Assembly (NCBI GenBank): GCA_023375675.1
Contig: JALQBC010000019.1
Span: 248,001-312,000, forward strand
Source: Cytospora piceicola
Taxonomy: Eukaryota > Ascomycota > Sordariomycetes > Diaporthales > Cytosporaceae
DNA: 64,000 bases
Reading direction: 5' to 3'
Shown in pieces: positions 1-11,815 of the stretch (its first letter is position 1; every line of letters begins with the position of its first letter). A model generated the notes under the pieces. That model worked only from the letters and a program-made list of their open reading frames with translations. It made no database searches and was not told where the DNA came from. The translations under genes and the position numbers were made by a program.

Positions 1-987
1 TCCCCGGCCACGGCGACGGGGACCCGCGGCGCGCTGGACTTCTCGTGGCAGCACCACGCGCGCTGGGTCGACGAGGGCCGCACCCTGTCCTTCTTCGACA
101 ACCACTACCACCGTGTGGGCGACGCGCCGGGCGAGTCGGGCGGGCGCGTGGTGGCCGTGGACGCGGCGGCGCGGACGGTGGAGCTGCGCGCCGCGTACAA
201 CCACCCGCACCACATCCGGCCCGAGTCCCAGGGCAACATGCAGCACCTGGCCAACGGGAACTACCTGGTGGGGTGGGGCAGCAGCGGGGCATTCACCGAG
301 TTCTCGGCCGCCGGCGAGGTGCTGTGCGACGCGCGCTTCGGCGCCGAGGCCTTCTTCGAGTTCTCCCCCGTCAGCTCGTACCGCGTCTTCCGCGGGCCGT
401 GGGTCGGCAGGCCCGCGGCGTACCCGCCCAGCGTGGCCATCGTCGGCGGCACCGTCTACGTCAGCTGGAACGGGGCGACCGAGGTGGTGCGGTGGCAGGT
501 GGAGAGGAGGGTCGGGGCCGAGGTGTCCGGCAAGGGGGAGCCGGAGCCGGCGGTGCAGGTGGTGGCGCAGCAGTTCAAGGGCGGGTTCGAGACGGAGATC
601 CGGCTGCCCAAGGGCATGGTCAAGTCGCTGATCCGCGTGGTGGCGCTGGACGAGGGGGGCGAGGTGCTGGGCGCGTCCGACTTCCTCGAGGTGCCCGGGT
701 GGAACATCTGGGGCATGACGCCCTTCTCGGTCATCATCGTCACCAGCCTCGGGCTTCTCGTGACGTTCCTGTGCGGTGCCGCGGTCTGTTGGACTTGTTT
801 CTGGAGGCGGCGGAGACAGACGTCGGGATACGAGGCGCTGGAGCCACAGCAGGGAGGGTGGAAGCTGGACGAGATACCGCGTCAGGATGCACAGGAGAGG
901 CTGAGTGGTGAGACGACACTGGCGAGCCCGGCGAGGAGGGGAGATGGAGATGGCTACATGTTAGGGCGGGATGCGTACGACACATAG
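1..987 (+). CDS. Arylsulfotransferase (ASST)-like membrane protein, 5'-truncated
   Basis: The frame is open from base 1, so the start lies outside the window; 328 C-terminal residues are visible, ending at TAG 985-987. The fragment resembles the fungal arylsulfotransferase (ASST, Arylsulfotran_2) beta-propeller family. Diagnostic stretches are NHPHHIRPESQGNMQ, LVGWGSSGAFTEFS and RVFRGPWVGRPAAYPP. A single hydrophobic helix follows at about visible residues 241-262 (PFSVIIVTSLGLLVTF), then a WRRRR-like basic stop-transfer and a roughly 60-residue polar tail. This suggests a propeller domain outside the cytosol anchored by one C-terminal helix. Bacterial ASST transfers sulfate between phenols; whether the fungal branch does so is not established, so the activity is inferred from family only. 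The third codon position is very GC-rich and no intron is needed here. Confidence 0.8.
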   Translation, partial: SPATATGTRGALDFSWQHHARWVDEGRTLSFFDNHYHRVGDAPGESGGRVVAVDAAARTVELRAAYNHPHHIRPESQGNMQHLANGNYLVGWGSSGAFTEFSAAGEVLCDARFGAEAFFEFSPVSSYRVFRGPWVGRPAAYPPSVAIVGGTVYVSWNGATEVVRWQVERRVGAEVSGKGEPEPAVQVVAQQFKGGFETEIRLPKGMVKSLIRVVALDEGGEVLGASDFLEVPGWNIWGMTPFSVIIVTSLGLLVTFLCGAAVCWTCFWRRRRQTSGYEALEPQQGGWKLDEIPRQDAQERLSGETTLASPARRGDGDGYMLGRDAYDT

Positions 988-2214
988 TAGAAGCTGGACT
1001 TGCGTTTTTGAATAGAATAGAGCAGCTCTGGGGTGTTTGTATCATAATGACCAGTAGCTTAGAGGGAAATTACATTCGAGGCCACCTCTCAGCAGAGCCC
1101 CGGTAGAACACGGCATAACGACTTGTTCCCAGATACCTATACACGGTGGTCATATGTTAGCCAGTCAAAGTATGTATGTACGTGGACTATGATGTAGTTT
1201 GTGAGACAGACAGACAGGCAGGCAGGCAGGCAGACAGACAGACAGACAGACAGACACCATCATATACACTACCTTCCGTGCATATCTCGATGATCCACAG
1301 CTTCGGAAGGAAAGAAGAAGAGAATAGAGTGATCTGACAGGACCGTTGGGAAAATCCTGAATTCTGAAACGACCCTTCGCGCAGGAGGATCGACCTCGTG
1401 TTGATGATCAACCTTGATGTGGGTCATCAACCAACATGATGAGCAGGCTGGCAGGATGAGGCAGTTGAGGTTGAAAGGTCTACAGTACTGTGTACATAAA
1501 AGGTGTTGCTGCTTGGTGACATCAGAGGCAGGCATTTCCCCCCAATATGGAGAACCCAGGCGGGACCCCACATAAACGGTCAAGGACAGCGCCCTCGGGC
1601 CAATAGTCTTACATGAATCCGGAACCAACACGTCAGAGCCACAAGGGGGAGAGTCTTGATTTTCATGTGCGTTCCCATGTCAGTGGTCACGATGGCAGGA
1701 TGGATGGGCAATGGGACTATATTTGGGGACTAACTAACAGTAGGACAGTTTACATCCATACTCACTTACCTAGGTACATAACTAGGTGCGGTCTAGAACG
1801 AATGACTACGGAGGGAGATTACATGGTAAAATTAGGGGGGAGGGGGTTGGCCTCGCTGACATCACCATACGTATTTACCTACTTAGTATCCAGGTATCAC
1901 AAGGTGCCACGGTATACTCAACAAGCTACTACACAGGTTATATAGAGGTAACACCAGTAGTACATACCTAGGTACTTACTTACTTGCTTACTGACTTACA
2001 TGATCATCAGACACACATCCCTCTATATATAAACCACGCCTTCACCTTCCCCGCCACCACCATACCCCTCCCCCTCGCCCATATGCACTCCATGTTTACG
2101 AACTCCCACCTCTCCAGAAGAAACAATCCCACAAGGACCCCAACATCAGAAGTCTTTACATCCATCTCCAACAACGACTACTACAACAACAACAACAACA
2201 ACAATAACAACACC
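988..2214. other. Intergenic, 1.2 kb
   Basis: No convincing gene. It holds the CAGA/CAGG microsatellite, two copies of the CCTAGGTAC palindrome (near 1769 and 1967) and, at 2180-2213, a CAA-rich 5' leader in front of the next gene. The open frames present lack codon bias or family resemblance. Confidence 0.6.
1205..1256. repeat. CAGA/CAGG tetranucleotide microsatellite
   Basis: An uninterrupted run of four-base units, first CAGA, then CAGG four times, then CAGA again, about 52 bp. Simple sequence repeat in non-coding DNA. Confidence 0.9.
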
Positions 2215-2567
2215 ATGGCTCGCAACTACCAACCCCGAACAACCACCACCACCACCACCACCTCGCGCCACGGCCTGTTCCGCAGGAAGGTCCACCACCA
2301 GAAGCGCAAGACCACCCTCTCCGACAAGATCGCCGGGGGGCTGAAGAAGCTCAAGGGCACCATCACGAGGAACCCGGCCGTCAAGGTAAGAAAGACACGG
2401 GAAGAAGAAGAAACGAGTTGCATTTATTCACGCACATTGTTTCCCTACCCCCTCCCCCTCTTGGATGAAAAGACCCATGGTTGCTGACATCCCTTCCTCC
2501 TCCTCCACAGGCTGCTGGTACTCGTCGCATGCACGGCACCGATGGCCGTGGTAGCCACCGCTACTAG
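2215..2567 (+). CDS. Small conserved basic protein, two exons
   Basis: Exons 2215-2385 and 2511-2567 encode 75 residues. The intron (2386-2510) starts GTAAGA, ends CCACAG and contains a TTGCTGACAT branch-like site. The start has an ideal context (CACCATGG) after a CAA-rich leader. The protein opens MARNYQP, has a run of eight Thr, then a strongly basic segment (FRRKVHHQKRK) and a Lys-rich helix (KIAGGLKKLKGTITRNP), and ends in the motif AAGTRRMHGTDGRGSHRY split by the intron. I recall this C-terminal motif from short uncharacterised proteins of many filamentous ascomycetes, so it is probably a real, conserved gene. No enzymatic motif, signal peptide or membrane helix is visible. Its function is unknown; the charge suggests nucleic-acid or membrane-surface binding, which is inference only. 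Confidence 0.8.
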
Positions 2568-3151
2568 CTAGGCGGCAGGGCAGGCTGGGACGGGCAAACA
2601 CTTGTACGATTGAATTATATTGGACAGCTTGATCTCGTTTTTGGTGTTTTGAGAAGGAAATGAAGCGCAGCGCGAGGAACGATACGATACCCCAACACAA
2701 TACACTGTGTAAACTAAGCTATTACACCACATGATGACTGTACTTTATTTACGACACCAATGTCACCAGTAGTCAGTCTATGACGCATGAGAAAACCAAA
2801 CCCCTTTTCATTAACTTCGATATCCACCCTACATGGGCTATTAACCTGTGCGTCCACGCACGAAAAACCAGAAATTCAATCCATCCTGGCGTACCCTTCC
2901 CCTTGTGAGGACATGATATGAGAGCCTATTCTCAAGCTGTCCAAAAGTAACAATTCCTACTTAAACAGAGAAGTGGTCGGTGTTCCGTCGTACTTCCTAG
3001 CAACCGAAGCCAGATGTTTCGTGAGAGCCAATGTGAACCTTTTCGTCCTTCCTAACGCCTGCCTCATTACTTGATTCAACTTCAGTTCCCCGTCAAATTT
3101 GATCGAGAGAAGCGATTTCCCCACTATCTCCCCTGGTGCTGGTACAATATC
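2568..3151. other. Intergenic, convergent 3' ends
   Basis: 3' flanks of the small basic protein (plus) and the disordered protein (minus). I see nothing coding or repetitive. Confidence 0.6.
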
Positions 3152-5383
3152 TTACATTCCATTCTCAGCCATGCTGCCACAATGGTAGCACCGGCTGCCA
3201 CGACCGCGGCCCACCTTGTAGTTGGTAGAGTCCCACTGCAGTTCATCCTCAGTCGATACGTTGCCTTGGTTGGCCGGCAAGACGTCACGAGCAGAAACCG
3301 ACTCGGTTCGGGAACGAGGAAGCTGTCTCACTGGCTGCGGGATGCGGCTCCGAGGGTTTGTGGACAGGCCTGGATAGAGACCCTGGGACTTGTAGTTCTT
3401 GCGAAGGTCAGTGTTGCTGGCGGCCGAGCCCCTCATCAAGCGGTTCTTGTCGCGAGGAGACAGAGCAGGGCTGCCAGTGGTGCCCTTGGGAGATTCAAAG
3501 TTCATGGCCAGCTCGTCAATATCCTTAAAGACACCAAGGGCCAGATTCTTCTCTATAAGCTTTCCATAGAGATCAAGCTGGACTTTGCTGGGAGAGGGGT
3601 GTTTCTTACTCCCAACCAGTGGCGATCTCCGGCGCACTGAACTCGGCATCGACAAGTTGGGGACGTCGGTCAGGCGGCTCATGGAACGTGGGACATGCCG
3701 AATTGTCGATCCTGGAGGGTAGGAGCTCAGTCTGGTAGAATCAGAGGACTGGCGAGCCTTCGATGGCGACCCCTTACTCTTACCAGAGCCATTATCCCTC
3801 CGATCGGTGCCAGACGATGTGCTGATCCTGGTTGGGCTTTCGCATATGATAGCAACCTCGCGACGTTGACGAGGACTTGTGGGCGGCCCACCAGGGGAGA
3901 CCATGAGCACTTCAGTTGCAGGGTTGGACAACACTTGAGGGTCTCTCGTAGGACTCTTACAGGGCATCGAAGACCGACTTTGAATTCTGGGAGTGGAGCA
4001 ACCAACTGGGGGAGTTTTCAGGATGGAGTTGGCGCTGGTGTCCATGATCCTCTCTGTCAAGAAGGGATCTGACACAGACGTGGTAGAAGCGTTCTGTTTA
4101 GCACCGCCAGAATCTTGCACAGACCTAAGGCGAGCGTCAAATTCAGTTGAGTGGTGGCCAGAGGAGGCCTCAGAAAAGGGGTCATCCAGAAGTTGGCCAT
4201 TCTGGAAATCGACTTCATTCACCAACGTCAAACGCTTTCGCGGCCTGGACAGGGCAGCGTCAAGTCTGACCTTCTGATTCTCAATATTGTCAAGCTCAAT
4301 GAAGCGACGGTCCATGGTCGTACTGGAGGTTTCAGTATCAGACAGAGGCAGTTGGGCTAGTGTAAGCCTGCCAAGTGGCAGACCGTGGATGATTGGCTTC
4401 CTGGGTCTGTCGCCGCTGACAGTTGTTGTGCCGCCAGCCTTGTCATTTTTGCGCGAGCCCTTTGCGCTGAAGTGTTCAGACAAAGCTCCGGCAAACTTGG
4501 CAAACATTTTGTTCTTCTTGAAGCGAGTAATTCTCGAGGAAGCTGCGGAGTCGATAGACCCAGCAGCGCTTCCACTAAAGTCGTTTGCAGCGCCTAGTAC
4601 AGATGTAACCGAACGACTGATCTTCTCAGCAGCTCCATCCCCCTTCTGAATGGAGCCTTTGCGCAGGCGACATCCGATCGGTCTTGCGGGAGAAATTGAT
4701 GGCGACAGCGCGATTTGACGGGTCTCAATGCCGAGCAGGTGTGATGATTGTGACTTGGTCAAGGGTCGAACGAGTCCATCTGGGTTTCGTCTCGGCGAGA
4801 GTCTAGAGAAGTCACGCGTGATGGTCTGTAAATTTCGCCTCGATGACTTTCGAGGTAAGCATGGGGAACGTGGGGAGATCTTCTGAGCCCGATACGGGGA
4901 GCCAGAGGTGTCCGACCCTCCACTCGAAGACATCACGCCGACGGTGTGACTGCGGGCAACATGTTTGGGCTAGACGTTACGGTGTCAGCACTGCATTTCT
5001 TTGATACGCAAGAGAAGAACAACGCATTTCATACCTGAGGACGAAGCTCGGACAGGCTGTCACCATCATTGACGCCAGCAGTGGTTCCCAGCAATGCGCT
5101 GACTACTCTTTCGTCAAGGTCGTCGTCACCTGAAGTCAGGCGGGGTCTCTCGTTGCTGGGCTGATTTGCAGCTGTGTTGCCAATATCGGAAACTTGTAGG
5201 TTTGTTTAGATCACACCTAGCGCTTAATAGGGGAGGTGGTGTTCGCTGGAGAAGACAGGTTGTGAGCGGGGACGTACCTGTTCTCGACGCAGGAAGGCGG
5301 CTGGTGTGTTGCTTGCGACGATTTCCAAGGGACGGCAGCAAGACCTTCTTCCACTTGCCGCCTGTCATCATGACTGGTGGCAT
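3152..5383 (-). CDS. Hypothetical serine-rich disordered protein with C-terminal CxxC, three exons
   Basis: Minus-strand exons 5278-5383, 5035-5171 and 3152-4969 join in phase to give 686 residues. Donors are GTACGT and GTATGA; acceptors are CACAG and TCTAG. The start (MPPVMMTGGKWKKVLLPS) is supported because the small exons 1 and 2 stay open and are acidic/polar (LTSGDDDLDERVVSALLG) exactly across the joins. The protein is rich in Ser, Pro, Arg and Lys with many SP/TP sites (for example KISPRSPCLPRKSSRR and ALSPRDKNRLMRG), typical of a disordered phospho-regulated protein. A short ordered-looking segment, QLDLYGKLIEKNLALGVFKD, lies in the C-terminal third, and the protein ends GRGRGSRCYHCGSMAENGM with one CxxC pair. 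No catalytic domain is visible and I do not recognise the family. SP/TP density would fit a cell-cycle or polarity scaffold, but that is a guess. Confidence 0.75.
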
Positions 5384-7265
5384 ACTGAAAGCACTGCAGC
5401 CAGTTTCAAGGCAACGACTACCGTACTTGACGATGGGGAACGATAAGGAAGGGAAGAAACAAAGAATCAACGAATGACTGGGAGGACGAAGGTGGGTTGC
5501 AATGATGCGGGCAGTCCAAGCCAAAAAGAGAGTAACAGGCCACGAAGGGCACATGAGGGTAACTTCAAATAAAGAGAGCGTGTTAGGTTCGTCTCCAAGA
5601 CTGGTTGTCAACAGAATTGAGCTGCAGTTAGATACAAAAAGGCACCTGTATCTGTAGACCTGACAGCCCACTAATAAAAAGGCGCCCAGGCCAAATTCAA
5701 GCGAACAGGTCTGCGAAGCTTCATGCCTAACAGCGATATGTTCTTGAATCGCCAGGGTCCAACAGTAGGCCTTAGGGTCCGCGAAGCACAGTGAATGCTG
5801 GGGTTTGTCTGGAAGGGGTGTGGCAGGGGGGGGGGAGGTACGCCGTCAAGCTGGGCTTATCGGAGACTGCAGTGGTTGTTGAAAGGTGACTCTGGAAGGT
5901 GCCCCGATACACTTGTGCGTAAGTGATCAGTATCTCGGGGAAAAGCTGCAACTGCTTAGACCTACCTAGGTACCTACGTACCTAGCTTCGCAGTTCTGGA
6001 AGAAGGGAGAGCCTCAGAGCTTTGATTTTTGAGAGCGCCCAGTCCAGGCAGGACACAGCTTTTTAGGTCAACATCAAAGATGGCAACAAGTGCAACAAGT
6101 GCAACTAGTAAAATCTCAGCCTTGATAAAGGGGACACATGCTTTTCAGAGTCAAAGTACGCGCCTTTCCTACCTACCTTGGTACCTACCTTGGTACCTAG
6201 GTAGGTACTTGGGCACTTATGTACCCAGGTAAATATATACAAAATACTTAGGTACCTAGATAGACCTGAGGAAAGTGGAACATTAAGGAAGGACCAGTTT
6301 CGAGCGACTTCTCAACTGACATAGCCATACCACCCTTCCCAATCCGGTAACAGCATTGCGTCGTAATGTCATCTAGTACTCAAGTACTCAAGTGCTTAGG
6401 TATGCAATCCATTGCAAGAGTCGCTTCAAGGCCTTACCTCGGTAACTCACATATACGTACATACATGGATAGCTCTATGAATCATTATACCTGTGTCTAA
6501 TAGTTAGGTTCATCATATTTGTCTGATTCAATATCAAGGTGCTCTGGACCTTATACTCGACTCCCGACCTCACTTCTGTCGCAACACGGATTCGAAGCTA
6601 CTTTCACGACTAGGAGCTATTGATATAGTACCCAGGCCAGTACCAGGTCCTATGGTCGGACAATACGGCGAGTCCTGACCAGACAGTGCGGGTGATGCTC
6701 GCAGAGCGCCTCGAGCCTCGAGCCACGAGTCCACTGCTGAAGTGATCCCACTACCTGGGTATAGATGGACGGGTCTTCTTCTCGGACAAGTGCATCTTGT
6801 CATGGAGTGGACATATGGACTGGGATATGCGCCATCACTGCTGTCCAGACTAGGATATAATGCCCAACTGTCGATACAACCGGCCCAGACGCCCTCCCAT
6901 CATAGTCATCACGAAGGGTAAGAGAGTTCACCAAGCCAAGTTGGTATCGGGGACTGTCCTCTTGTGGACGAGCAGCCAGCACAACGCCTGGTGCAAGCCA
7001 TGCCCAGGTGGCCAAGGCTCTTGGAGGCAGTCGTCGACAGCCTTCTAACACTCGTTTTACGTAGCGCCGAACCTGACAGGCTACTATGTATATCCGTTCC
7101 TTCACTCAAACTTTACAGCAAGATTGCCTCGTTCTCAACGCAATTGATCATAAACCTGTCACTTTCAACGTTGTGCAAGCTAACTATTTTGGATTCTTCA
7201 GCCGCTTGGATACGCTACCGCGTATAGGTCTCCCAAAATGGAAATTAATAATCATGTGTTATAAA
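5384..7265. other. Intergenic, 1.9 kb, rich in CCTAGGTA palindromes
   Basis: No supported gene. The stretch has the densest set of TACCTAGGTA-type palindromes in the window (about 5958-5990 and 6163-6265) and a G-run near 5826. The short open frames at 6570-7230 look like noise. Confidence 0.55.
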
Positions 7266-7352
7266 CTCCCAATAGCTCAGTTGGTTCAGAGCGTTCGACT
7301 GTAATAGTTAAAAACCATCGAAAGGTCACCTGTTCGACTCAGGTTTGGGAGA
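7266..7352 (+). tRNA. tRNA-Tyr (GTA), intron-containing, copy 1
   Basis: Full cloverleaf: acceptor CTCCCAA pairs with TTGGGAG, D-arm GCTC/GAGC, anticodon stem TTCGA/TCGAA with loop CTGTAA, T-arm ACCTG-TTCGACT-CAGGT, discriminator A. A roughly 12-nt intron follows A37. C1-G72, A73 and the GTA anticodon are the eukaryotic tyrosine identity elements. A TTTT run 4 nt downstream is a Pol III terminator. Confidence 0.93.
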
Positions 7353-7439
7353 ACACTTTTGCTGCGTGCCGGTGCTAACTTTTTGAATGCTGGTACAACT
7401 AATTAGCTATATCTTCATACCCTGGCGGCTGGCATGCAT

Positions 7440-7526
7440 CTCCCAATAGCTCAGTTGGTTCAGAGCGTTCGACTGTAATAGGAAAAGATCATCGAAAGGT
7501 CACCTGTTCGACTCAGGTTTGGGAGA
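7440..7526 (+). tRNA. tRNA-Tyr (GTA), intron-containing, copy 2
   Basis: The mature sequence is identical to copy 1; only the intron (starting TAGGAAAAG) and the flanks differ. A TTTT terminator lies shortly downstream. It is the second of three head-to-tail copies with roughly 90-110 bp spacers. Confidence 0.93.
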
Positions 7527-7637
7527 ACACAACTTTTGCTACCTAGGTACATGAAGGTATCAAGTTTATTTTTGATGACCCTGAGGCCGGACCAGCTGTT
7601 TGAGGTATATAATAGCCCTAAAATAGCAGCTTTTCAT

Positions 7638-7727
7638 CTCCCAATAGCTCAGTTGGTTCAGAGCGTTCGACTGTAATAGTATAACAAAGTCATCGAAAGG
7701 TCACCTGTTCGACTCAGGTTTGGGAGA
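7638..7727 (+). tRNA. tRNA-Tyr (GTA), intron-containing, copy 3
   Basis: Same mature sequence as copies 1 and 2, with a slightly longer intron (TAGTATAACAAAG). The TTTTT terminator is at about 7734. The 5' flank carries GAGGTATATAA, also found upstream of the inverted copy 4. Confidence 0.93.
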
Positions 7728-8785
7728 ACTTAACTTTTTGTGATTTCTCTGAGATTTTTGCCTCGTCAGAAAGTCCTATGTGTTTATGCAACGGTTATTC
7801 AGCCATACCGTAGTGGTCTGCGTGCCTAGGTAATGTGGGGCTTGTTGCTTTTAGCTTTCACATATGTAGCCAGGTAGCTTTCGGAAGTGGCCTCGTCTTT
7901 TTGCACGTCTTTGACGATTTATAGGGTTGAGAAGTTTATAGATGTCTAAGTGTCCCCAGCCTCGTAGTGCCTGGAGAAAATGCAGTAGTTAATGTTGCTT
8001 AGTTGTAGGTGACGGGTGAAAAAGGATGTGGAAGAGAAGTATAACTCGAAAGACTTCTTCTGCTATACAGCCCAGGAACGGAATATCAATATCAATCTAA
8101 GGTCAACATTTTCAACCTCTGGAATGAGATAGGAGACCTCGTGATTTCCTCTGCCTGTATCGTACATACATAGTATCGTTTGTTGGGTGTCTCTGGTGTT
8201 GTAGTTGAATACTTGGGACGTATTGGTGATGTGTGGCATGTGATTGGCGATTGATTAAACCAATTAAGTAATCAGTGTCCCACTTTGCCGAATCTTCAGC
8301 GCACCAGCCAAGTTTCGCCCGGACGTTACTCAGCTGCCGAAAACCCGCAGTATGACGGGATAAAACAGATAAGAAACAGCGTAATTCTGTATGTCGACGC
8401 TGCCCAATTGAAGGACATTACGTCGAAGCGAGCACCGAGGAGCGAACAATAGATAGGTAGTCCAATTCCGAGGCCCAGAACCTGTGTAGCCTGCCATTTT
8501 ATGGCGGTAAGGATTTGCGAGAATTACCTCGGCGCCGCCTTGGCCGGTTTTGCTTACCCCAGTTTTGTGCGACGACACCCGGACACTGCCGAATCAACAA
8601 CCAACAAATTATCAGCTCCGTCTTCGCCACTCAAATCTCCGATCTAGACCTTGTTCCTTCTGACTATCTACATAATTGACCTTGCTCGCCGTGCAGTGCG
8701 GGCCAATACCTCAAACTTTCACTTTCCTCTGCAAACTCCCCGCCGTCCTTCCAATTGACCGTACATTGTCCACCCAAAAGCTGCA
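7728..8785. other. Intergenic between tRNA-Tyr copy 3 and hemB
   Basis: Carries the hemB promoter and 5' leader in its last few hundred bases (pyrimidine-rich, 8590-8785). No other gene is seen. A CCTAGGTA palindrome lies near 7825. Confidence 0.6.
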
Positions 8786-10021
<1,236 letters not shown>

Positions 10022-10721
10022 GAATTATATGACATTGGATGAAGAAAGCGGGTTGACGGGAGTTTTTGTGGCGTTTAAGGGATCCAAGGATGGAACAGGA
10101 CAGGCGTCTCTTTCAAAAGTTACGACTTATAGATATGACACCTCAGCATGAAAGGGTCAATCTCAGTGTTTTTCGATTGTTAATTGGGAGAAATTGCGGG
10201 TGGCTTCTGACGCCTTCCTGTGTTGAGGAACACAGGAAGTGGCTACCTAGGTATGACTAAAGCGTATTTTAGATGTCATGGCTGGCCTCGGGGATTATTA
10301 CACAATCTGGGGCATGAATATATGGCAGACCGACGTACAAACCACAAATTCATCTCTAGAGGAGCCATGTATGAACCGATTTGTGTCTACCCACAACTTG
10401 TTTGGCCTGTTTTTTAACAGAACACAAGCTTTGCTACAATACCGATCACCGGATCTGGAACAAGACCTCTGCAGTGTGCTCCCTATGATCCGGGGAGGAC
10501 CAGTAGCGGCGAGTGGTGAACACCTCAACAGATGGAAAAGTATGTGATCTTGTCATGGCGGTAGCAAAAAATGGACTGGATGATAGATGCCAGTCAGTTG
10601 CACCGGGACCCTTTCTCACCCAGTGCCTGTCTGCTCCTCGCTTATTTCTATATCGCACTCCAGAGCTTGGAGTTGTCGGTTCTGCCCCCAGGACTGGAGT
10701 GACCAAAAAGAAAAAAGATGC
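10022..10721. other. Intergenic between hemB and the inverted tRNA-Tyr
   Basis: 3' flank of hemB; one CTACCTAGGTA motif at about 10241. No gene is supported. Confidence 0.55.
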
Positions 10722-10811
10722 TCTCCCAAACCTGAGTCGAACAGGTGACCTTTCGATGACTTTGTTTTACTATTACAGTCGAACGCTCTGAACCAACTGA
10801 GCTATTGGGAG
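10722..10811 (-). tRNA. tRNA-Tyr (GTA), intron-containing, copy 4 (inverted)
   Basis: Same mature tRNA as copies 1-3, on the opposite strand about 3 kb away. Its intron (TAGTAAAACAAAG) differs from the copy 3 intron at a single position, and its 5' flank also has GAGGTATATAA. A T-run terminator lies just downstream on the minus strand. It is evidently a duplicate of copy 3. Confidence 0.92.
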
Positions 10812-11815
10812 ATGAAATTTGGAATTTTCAGGGGCTTTATATACCTCACAGCCTGAGCCAGCTGCACAGGAGCCGTGCGCAGGCACAACTTGTTCATCAA
10901 GAACTCAGGGATCCTATCTAAATGTAGAACAGGATATCTACAGCACTATAGTTGCTACAAGTTACTGCATTATCAAATTATGCAGTCCTGGTCTTGCAGT
11001 CCGGCTCTTGAAGCAGAAAGCAACAGTCACAATGCTTAAACATATTACTACAGATCTTGCATTGGAAGTACCAGCTTATATATGTCTTTGCTACTTGCTT
11101 AACTCAAACAAGGATAACAAGTTGCAGAGTATCTCAGTAGAGGCGAGGGTTCTAGCAATCGAATATTACTGCAGTTATAAGGAGAAAAATCGTTGTTAAA
11201 GCTGTCGGCTTTTGTTAGCCTTCTGCTCCATTTTCTGTAGGTGTTAGCTTTTCCCCCAACAGAAGCCATAGCGCAAGGGGCTCAGATGTGGTCAGATGGC
11301 TATACATAGTAATTAGCCCATATGGCGACACCTGGGTATATTGGCGCCCATCGCATCTGTTTAAATAGCCGAATGCGAGATGGAATAGCCGATGGCAAGG
11401 GCAGCAGATTCACATACAAATAGTAAGGGGAAGGGCTTAAGGGAGCATGAAGGTTCCTTACCCTTCTCTACCGCAGTCAATACACTCATTTACCCCATAT
11501 AACCATTGCTACTATTTACATTTTCGAGGTTATTGACAGTGAGCGAGTAGGTTGCTCATATGTACACGCTATATCCAACCTAGCTGCTCCCCCCGGGCTA
11601 GAAACTTCTCCCCCCCCCCCCCTGGCCAATTACGACGGCGGAAGGGCTGTAATGTTACCAGATGACTTTTGGTACGCTGGCGACAACAACGAGTACCCTT
11701 CCTAACGAAAGCATTTTCATCACCACCAGAGAACCTATATCATGAGTTCTACAGCGACGGCCGTTAGCAGTCTCATTCAGGCGAAACCGACAGACTGAGC
11801 CGTCGGGGCGTTTGC
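10812..11815. other. Intergenic, possible solo LTR
   Basis: No supported gene. About 11242-11538 looks like a solo LTR (see findings). A run of 13 C lies at 11610-11622. The open frame at 10819-11199 has no family signal. Confidence 0.4.

Noticed and set aside
1269..1631. 120-codon minus-strand open frame over the microsatellite flank
   Set aside because: Low-complexity and unconserved-looking; no splice or start support.
10819..11199. 126-codon open frame near the inverted tRNA-Tyr
   Set aside because: No codon bias, no domain, no plausible promoter; overlaps tRNA flank.
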